Source: Chara braunii (taxonomy: Eukaryota; Streptophyta; Charophyceae; Charales; Characeae). From it: DNA of 37,684 nt. Location of the stretch: NCBI GenBank assembly GCA_003427395.1, contig BFEA01000053.1, positions 3,845,899 to 3,883,582 on the forward strand. The letters are read 5' to 3'. A model generated the notes under the pieces. It ran no database searches. It was given only the letters and a program-made list of their open reading frames with translations, and was not told the origin of the DNA. How positions within the stretch are numbered: the first letter of the stretch is position 1; every line of letters begins with the position of its first letter. The position numbers and the translations under genes were made by a program. Below, one piece after another: positions 31,777-37,684 of this stretch.

Positions 31777-33749
31777 GTGGATAATGCACGAGCTCATGAC
31801 CACTGGATCACTAGGAAAAGCAAGAACACAAGTAGCGATTCACACCCAAGTGAAGAATGAAGTTAAACATGGAGAGAAAGTGAGTAAGACTCACTTTTGA
31901 GTTCACACACACAAAGTGAGAAACAACTATTTATTCCAGAGTGGAAAAATTGACAATGCATGAGCTCAAGACTACCAGAACACTACGAAAAGCAAAGATA
32001 CATGTAGCGATTTACACCAAAGTGAAGAATGGAGTAAAACATAGAGAGAAAGTGAGTGAAAATCGCTTTTGAGCACACACACACAAAAGGGAAAGTAACG
32101 ATTTTACTTTAGAGTGAAGAAATGAAAAATGTATGAGCTCAAGGCTACTAGAACATGAAAATAAGCAAAGATACATGTATCGATTTACACCCAAGTGAAG
32201 AATGCAGCAAATATGGAAAGAGAGTGAGAAAAACTTACCTTTTGAGCACACACAATCAAAATGGGCAGTAGCGATTTACACAAGAGTGAAAAAATAGAAA
32301 ATGCATAAGCTCAAGACCACTAGAACACTAGAATAAGCAAAGATACAAGCAATGATTTACACCAAAGTGAAGAATGACATAAAACATGGAGAGAAAGTGA
32401 GTGAATTTTTTTCAATACTACTTAGAACACTAGAATAAGCAACGATGGAAGAAGGGATTTACACCCAAGCGAAGAATGAAGCAAAACATGGAGAGAAAGT
32501 GGGGAAAACTCATTTTTGAGCACACACACACAAAAGATACAGTAGCGATTTACTCTAGAGTGAACGAATCGACAATGTATGACATCAATACTACTAGAAC
32601 ACTAGAATAAGCAAAGATAGAAGTAGCGATTTACACCCAAGTGAAGAATGAAGCAAATTATGGAGAGAAAGTGAGTGAAACTCACTTTTCAGCACACAGA
32701 AACAAAAGGGAAAGTAGCGATTTACTCTAGAGTGAAGAAATAGACAATGAATGGGCTCAACACTACTAGAACACACGAATAAGCAAAGATAGAAATAGTG
32801 AACTGAAGAATGAAGCAAAACATGAAGAGAAAGTGAGTGAAACTCTTTTTTGATCAAATACACAAAAAATGGGAGGTAGCGATTCACTCTACAGTGATGA
32901 AATGGACAACGCATGAGCCCAACGCTACTAGAACACAAAAATAAACAAAGATGGAAGCAGCGATTTACACCCAAGTGAAAAATAAAGGAAAACATTGAGA
33001 GAAAGTAAGTGAAAGTCATTTTTGAGCACACACACACAAAGGCGAAAGTAGCTATTTACTCTAGACTGAAGAAATGGACAATGCATGAGCTCAACACTAC
33101 TATAATACTAGAATAAGCAAAGATGGAGGTAACGATGCACACCCAAGTGGAAAATGAATGCAAACATGGAGAGAAAGTGGGAGAAACTCACTTTTAAGCA
33201 CACACACACAAATGGGAAATTAACGATTTACTATAGAGTGATGAAATACACAATGCATGGGATCAACACTACTACAACATTAGAATAAACAAAGATGAAA
33301 GTAGCGATTTACACCCTAGTGAAGAATGAAGCAAAACATGGAGAGAAAGTCAGTGAAACTCATTTTTGAGCACACACACACAAGAGGGAAAGTAACGATT
33401 TGCTCTAGAGTGATGAAATGAACGATGCATGAGCTCAACACTACTAGAACAACGGAATAAACAAAGATGGAAATAACTATTTACACCCAGGTGAAGAATG
33501 AAGCAAAACATGGAGAGAAAGTCAGTGAAACTCATTTTTGAGCACACACACACAAGAGGGAAAGTAACGATTTGCTCTAGAGTGATGAAATGAACGATGC
33601 ATGAGCTCAACACTACTAGAACAACGGAATAAACAAAGATGGAAATAACTATTTACACCCAGGTGAAGAATGAAGCAAAACATGGAGAGAAATTGAGTGG
33701 AACTCAGTTTTTAGCACACACACACAAAAGGGAAAGTAGCGATTTACTC
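31777..33749. repeat. 172-bp satellite array III (about 11-12 monomers)
   Basis: Same monomer as arrays I and II, and the opening monomers closely follow the opening monomers of array II in order. Monomers 33319-33490 and 33491-33662 are identical over 172 bases. The array stops abruptly at 'gatttactc' (33749), without the graded border seen at 23122. Confidence 0.95.
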
Positions 33750-35037
33750 AGTTTTCCTCCTTTCTTGGACTGTAGGAGGAACCTATTAGTCCCTACTTGT
33801 GTCAAGCCCTACTAACGGCCAACTCACCCACTCCCTCTCACCTTTCATTTTTTCTTATTTTTCTTTTTTTTTTTCTTTTTTTTCTAGCCTGTCAATTGTC
33901 AACTAGCCGTTAAGGCTCTTTTCTAGGTCCTCCCGGTTAGTTTTCACCCTTCCAATGCTCAAGGGGCAGTCCGTTATTTCTCGAATTGCAACTGTGACAT
34001 TCTCATGCTCATGAGAGTCTCCGTTTGCGTCTATTTCTTTCAAACGGTGGCCCCTCCCACCCTGAGTTTTTCCCGAAGGCCTATTTTTCTCATGTAGCCT
34101 CTTTTGGCTCCATTTTCTTGGGGAAGGTCAATCCAAGATTTTTCGGATTGCTCTCATGCGTCTATCTTCGTGTTTCTTTGCTTTTCTTTTCCCTTTGGTC
34201 TTCCAGTTTGCTCTCACTAGTGTTTGCACTAGTGGTGCTAATATTCTTGGTCGTCAAGATTTTTGGTCTTGATGGTGCACCTTGCTTTAATTGTTTTCTC
34301 CTCATACCGCTCCGCAGTTCCTCTAGAGACCTTTTCATGTCCCCGCCACTTGTCCAGCCACTGGTCCCCGACACTTTGTTGCGCCGGTGGTCCCCGACAC
34401 TTTGTCTAGACGGTGGTCCCCGACACTTTGTCCCGCCGGTGGTCCCCGACACTTTGTCCCGCCGGTGGCCCCCGACACTTTGCCCCGCCGGTGGTCCCCG
34501 ACACTTTGTCCCGGATACCATTATTTTTACTTAGTCTCATGTGGTCCCCGACACTCTCCCCCATGGCGTCTCGAGTTCTCTTGACATTTTTCCACCCCAC
34601 GACGGCCTCTTTCCCTTCGTTTTTCTCATATCCCGCGTGCGCCGGTCTTTCTGACCGCGACCCTTCACTTGGTTCATGATCCTCTGGCCCTTCCGATGCC
34701 GCATCCTGGTGACCCTTTTGGCCCGGGCTATGCTCTCACACACCGGTGCCTCACTTATTATTTTCTCATCCTCTTTGATTATTTTCTTCTTGCGGTAGAC
34801 ATCCCAGGGCATTACTTTTCATGGCAGTCCTTCTCCTTTCGGGGGGAAGGACCGCCTTCGCTATTTTCTTGCGGCTCTTCACCGCTTGTTGTTCCGCTAG
34901 TCTTTTCTTGGTCCAGTGGTTCCGGCGACCCAGAGCAACCTCTAGGTCCCGAGGTGCCTGCATTTATGCCTTTAGCCTTTCTACCCCTCTTGCCTCCGGT
35001 TTTTTCTGTCGTGCACAATTCCGCCATATACCGCTTC
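33750..35037. other. Left non-coding module, unit copy 3 (5' truncated)
   Basis: Starts at 'agttttcctcctttcttgg', equivalent to about 25352 in copy 2, so the first ~2.2 kb of the module (purine microsatellite, tandem repeat, T-run) is absent. The rest aligns with copies 1 and 2 through the 26-bp minisatellite to the hAT stop codon. A long plus-strand frame (34669-35469) crosses it but runs antisense to hAT and is not considered a gene. Confidence 0.8.
34361..34515. repeat. 26-bp minisatellite, 6 units (copy 3)
   Basis: Units start at 34361 (one base short), 34386, 34412, 34438, 34464 and 34490, with the same consensus as in copies 1 and 2. The third unit (from 34412) is preceded by a variant boundary (tctaga in place of cccgcc). 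Confidence 0.96.
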
Positions 35038-37625
35038 TTATCTCGGGACCCACCGGTCCCGACACCAGGGTCCTCGTGCATACACCATGGCTGGCAGTTG
35101 TTGTGGTTGTTCTCCCTGTTGCTGTATATTCTCTTCGACATGTTCCAGCAGCACAACTCCTTCTTGCCGCTGATTTTTTTCCTCTTCATGTTGTTGAGGC
35201 TGCTCTCCCTGGGGCTCCTCTTCCTCTTGCTGCTGTTTTTTTTCTTCCAGATGCTGCTTATGTTTACTTTGTCTCTCTCTCTCCGTCCCGGTGGGGATAG
35301 CAGCACGCCGAGCCTCCTCCTCAAGCATCCGCATGGGAACGAGTGCAACATCTCTATTCGCCATAGCCTTTACCTTATCTGCTTCGTCCTCGTTCGCATC
35401 ACGGTCACCATCAGGGACACGGTGAATCAAGAACTCGATGTCCGTGTCAAATCTCTCCACAAGTTCTGAAGGTTGCACCTCTGCCTCCTTCTCTCGTCTC
35501 TCGAGCGTCCGACCGACGTAAGCAGTGGCAAGGACCGTTGGCACAACCCCCAACTCGAGGTCAGAGTCCTCACCGATATCATAGTCACCACTGCTCTCCT
35601 CCGAAGTAGACTCATTCCAACATTTCCCCTTCCATATCAGATCCTCAAGCTCGTTGCTCGCACTTGAGTCTTTATCCAACAGGTCATGTGGAATCCGTCC
35701 TTTCAGAGCCTTCTTCAGTCTCTTTTATTATCTTCCTCCTCCCCTTCATCCACAGTCTTCTCCATTGTGCCATCATCGAGAGATTGGTCCTCCTCTATCG
35801 ACTCCATCAATGGATCAAAGAAGGACCCTCATACACCCATGTAGCCATTGCCCTTGCTCGTTTGAACGCGAAGCAACTGAGTGTTCCAATAAATGTACAC
35901 AAGTTTCTCCAAGGATGCCGGTGAGAGGTTGTTCCTACTTTTTGAGTGGACAAAGTCCACCGATGCCCAGTTCCGCTCTGCAGATTTGTCGTGCTCCATA
36001 TTCCCAACATTCTGATGGTGATCGCTAGCAAATCCGGAACATCTCCAGCATGCAACGCCCACCAATCCATCGGAGCACGTTTTGTGGCTGTTGTTGTAAT
36101 AAGACGGGTCCACATATGCTTATCTTTCCTGACTTCACCTTCTACAGACTCTCTCAAGAACTCGTAGAAACACCCCCACATGCCAATATGTTTTTGTGAA
36201 TCCCACGTTGCATTTTGCACGAGGGGACTGTATGGATCGTTGAGCCAACGAGACTGTCTCCTTCGTGGATCCAAAAGAAAGGGAGTTGCATGGGTCGGTT
36301 GCCACATCATCTACACGCGGTCCTTCACCTTCACCATCACGTCTTCACGCTCCTTCGTGAGTACGACATTTGTCAATCTCCTTGCAATGAGATCGCCGTA
36401 CTCCACAAGGTTGGTGGGAGACACTCCTTCCTTGTCCATTCTCTTGAGTAGGATGAACATCGGCTCTATGATAACCACAATTTTTTTCACCTTATCCCAC
36501 CAGCTCTCACACCTCACTGTGTAATAGACGAGCTCAGCCTTCCCTTGCAGCTTTACCGAGGACCACCTCAATGCCCTCCATCTCGCACCATAACTCCCAT
36601 CCTCCATCTCGTTCAGCACACCCTCCCTGTTCACCAACCTACTCAACATCTGATATACAGACCCGAACCGGACCTATGTTGGGCGCAACAATGGCAAGGA
36701 GTCGTCGATAATCATTATGACACTATGCGTAGCGTGGTGGATCCTTATGAATTTGACAATCGTGTTTACTGTCTTCACCGTGTTCTCTACCCATGACAAA
36801 CTGCTCAAGTCCTTCAGCAACAAATTGCAACAATGCGATTCACATGACACCCACGATATCTTCGCGACATCTTTGTCGATCTGCCTCTCTAAGATCTGAC
36901 CCACTTTCTTGTTGACCTCCGCATTGTCTGTACAGATTGTGTTGATCCGTTGAAGCCCTATCTCACGCATCACCTGCTCCCACAACTTCGTCAATGCTGC
37001 TGCGTTCTTCTTCCTCCTCGTCATGTGCACTTTCGTGACCAGAATTGCTTCTTTCTCCCCCGCTGCAAGGAAATTCATCACTGGCTGGTTCGTCCGATTT
37101 GTGGACCCGTCGGTGATGAATGTGCAGCCGGTTGTGTCCCAACATGCAGTCATGGGGTTGATTGCTTTCTGCACCTTTAGGTAGATGTAATCAACTATGA
37201 CAGTCCGCATGTGTTTGTAGGAAGGCAACTTGACCTTTGGCCTTGCACTTGCAACCTTCAGGTATGCTTCGTGCAGAGCTTGCGTCGCGTCGAAGTTTAG
37301 AAAGTTGAAAGGAATGCCCGCCCTGAACATTGCCTCTGCCCAGGCAATGTCCAACTGCTTCTGAGCTTCTTGAAAGGTCTGCTTGGCCACGACAGGCTCG
37401 ACAGTGCCCTGCGCTTAGCCGGGGACCTCATCACCCCCCTCCTGATCCTGACCGTCCGTGGCAGGAGTCTGAGCAGCAAGTCGTGGAGCAGACCTCCCGG
37501 GAGAGGTGGTGGTACCGGCTCAGACAAAGGATCCTCAACATCAGATTCGCTATGCATATGCTCCTCGCCCCCCTCTGCACACCTGGCTAGTCCCCTAGCA
37601 TTCTTCAACAAGTAACGAGTGTTCT
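35038..37625 (-). pseudogene. hAT-superfamily transposase (DUF659 type), broken
   Basis: Reads right to left. A Ser/Pro-rich lead (37611-37480) carries a frameshift near 37495 and a TAA near 37418. DUF659 follows (37390-36674): WDTTGCTFITDGSTN with the first catalytic Asp, ICTDNAEVNKK with the second, and the CxxH-type SCESHCCNLLLKDL. A TAG at 36674 and another at about 36311 interrupt the same frame. Then LLDPRRR and DWWALHAGDVPDL lead to a frameshift near 36000, followed by the C-terminal dimerisation block AERNWASVDFVHSKSRNNLS and SPASLEKLVYIYWN. An acidic region and a Glu/Gln-rich tail (EEKKQQQEEEEPQGEQ) end at TAA 35038. An intact enzyme would cut and paste DNA between short inverted ends. 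No terminal inverted repeats are identifiable, and the N-terminal zinc finger would lie beyond the window. Confidence 0.9.
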
Positions 37626-37635
37626 TGTTAGTGGA

Positions 37636-37684
37636 GGAGGAGGAGAAGAAGAAGAAAAAGAAAAAAAAAAGAAAAAAAAAAAAA
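37636..37684. repeat. Purine microsatellite at the window end
   Basis: GGA then GAA then A-rich run, immediately upstream (in gene sense) of the hAT reading frame and reaching the end of the window. A contig commonly breaks at such a tract. Confidence 0.9.

Noticed and set aside
32594-33037. 147-codon minus-strand frame and similar ones in the satellites
   Set aside because: The peptide repeats with the 172-bp monomer and is broken wherever the monomer length changes; open frames are a by-product of the stop-poor strand.
34669-35469. Longest plus-strand frame (266 codons)
   Set aside because: It crosses non-coding module sequence and then runs antisense to the hAT acidic/Gln-rich region. 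The translation is Leu/Phe/Pro-rich and has no counterpart frame in copies 1 and 2.
1-37684. Ribosomal DNA intergenic spacer
   Set aside because: Satellite and minisatellite stacks can look like rDNA spacers, but no rRNA sequence is recognisable anywhere in the window.

Overview
This is repeat-rich nuclear DNA from a photosynthetic eukaryote. The evidence is a fragment of plastid psaA at 29825-30094, a DUF659/hAT transposase, a plant-type Ty3-like gag-protease, and no bacterial operons or Shine-Dalgarno signals. The gag and hAT wording resembles what I recall of charophyte algae such as Chara. That is recollection, not a search result. I see no gene that looks intact.

The window is built from one large composite repeat unit, present about 2.3 times and separated by arrays of a ~172-bp satellite. 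The layout is: array I (1-1232); unit copy 1 (1233-21455); array II (21456-23122); unit copy 2 (23123-31776); array III (31777-33749); unit copy 3 (33750 to the window end). Within a unit the order is fixed. First comes a left non-coding module with a purine microsatellite, short hairpins and a 26-bp minisatellite. Then comes the 3' end of a minus-strand hAT gene, a variable middle, and a minus-strand gene I call A. Last comes a GC-rich right module ending in 53-bp, 98-bp and 35-bp tandem repeats, followed by satellite again.

The middle differs between copies. Copy 1 holds about 11.3 kb not present in copy 2: 53-bp and 59-bp minisatellites, a decayed plus-strand reading frame (6845-7549), two degraded gag regions and one retropepsin, and three more minus-strand genes (D, B, C). 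Copy 2 joins the tail of gene A in frame to the Glu/Gln-rich tail of the hAT gene. Copy 3 begins abruptly at a satellite border and carries most of the hAT transposase.

The most notable content is genes A, C, B and D (17432 down to 13922). They are four head-to-tail, strongly diverged paralogues of about 250-260 codons. They lie just upstream of gag on the same strand and belong to no family I recognise. All carry in-frame stops, several where a paralogue or second copy has tryptophan, yet two of them (B and C) keep one reading frame from start to end.

One technical point: 4084-4121 is an exact Nextera mate-pair junction adapter (two head-to-head Tn5 mosaic ends). At least that position is an assembly artefact, and large-scale structure here should be confirmed with long reads.
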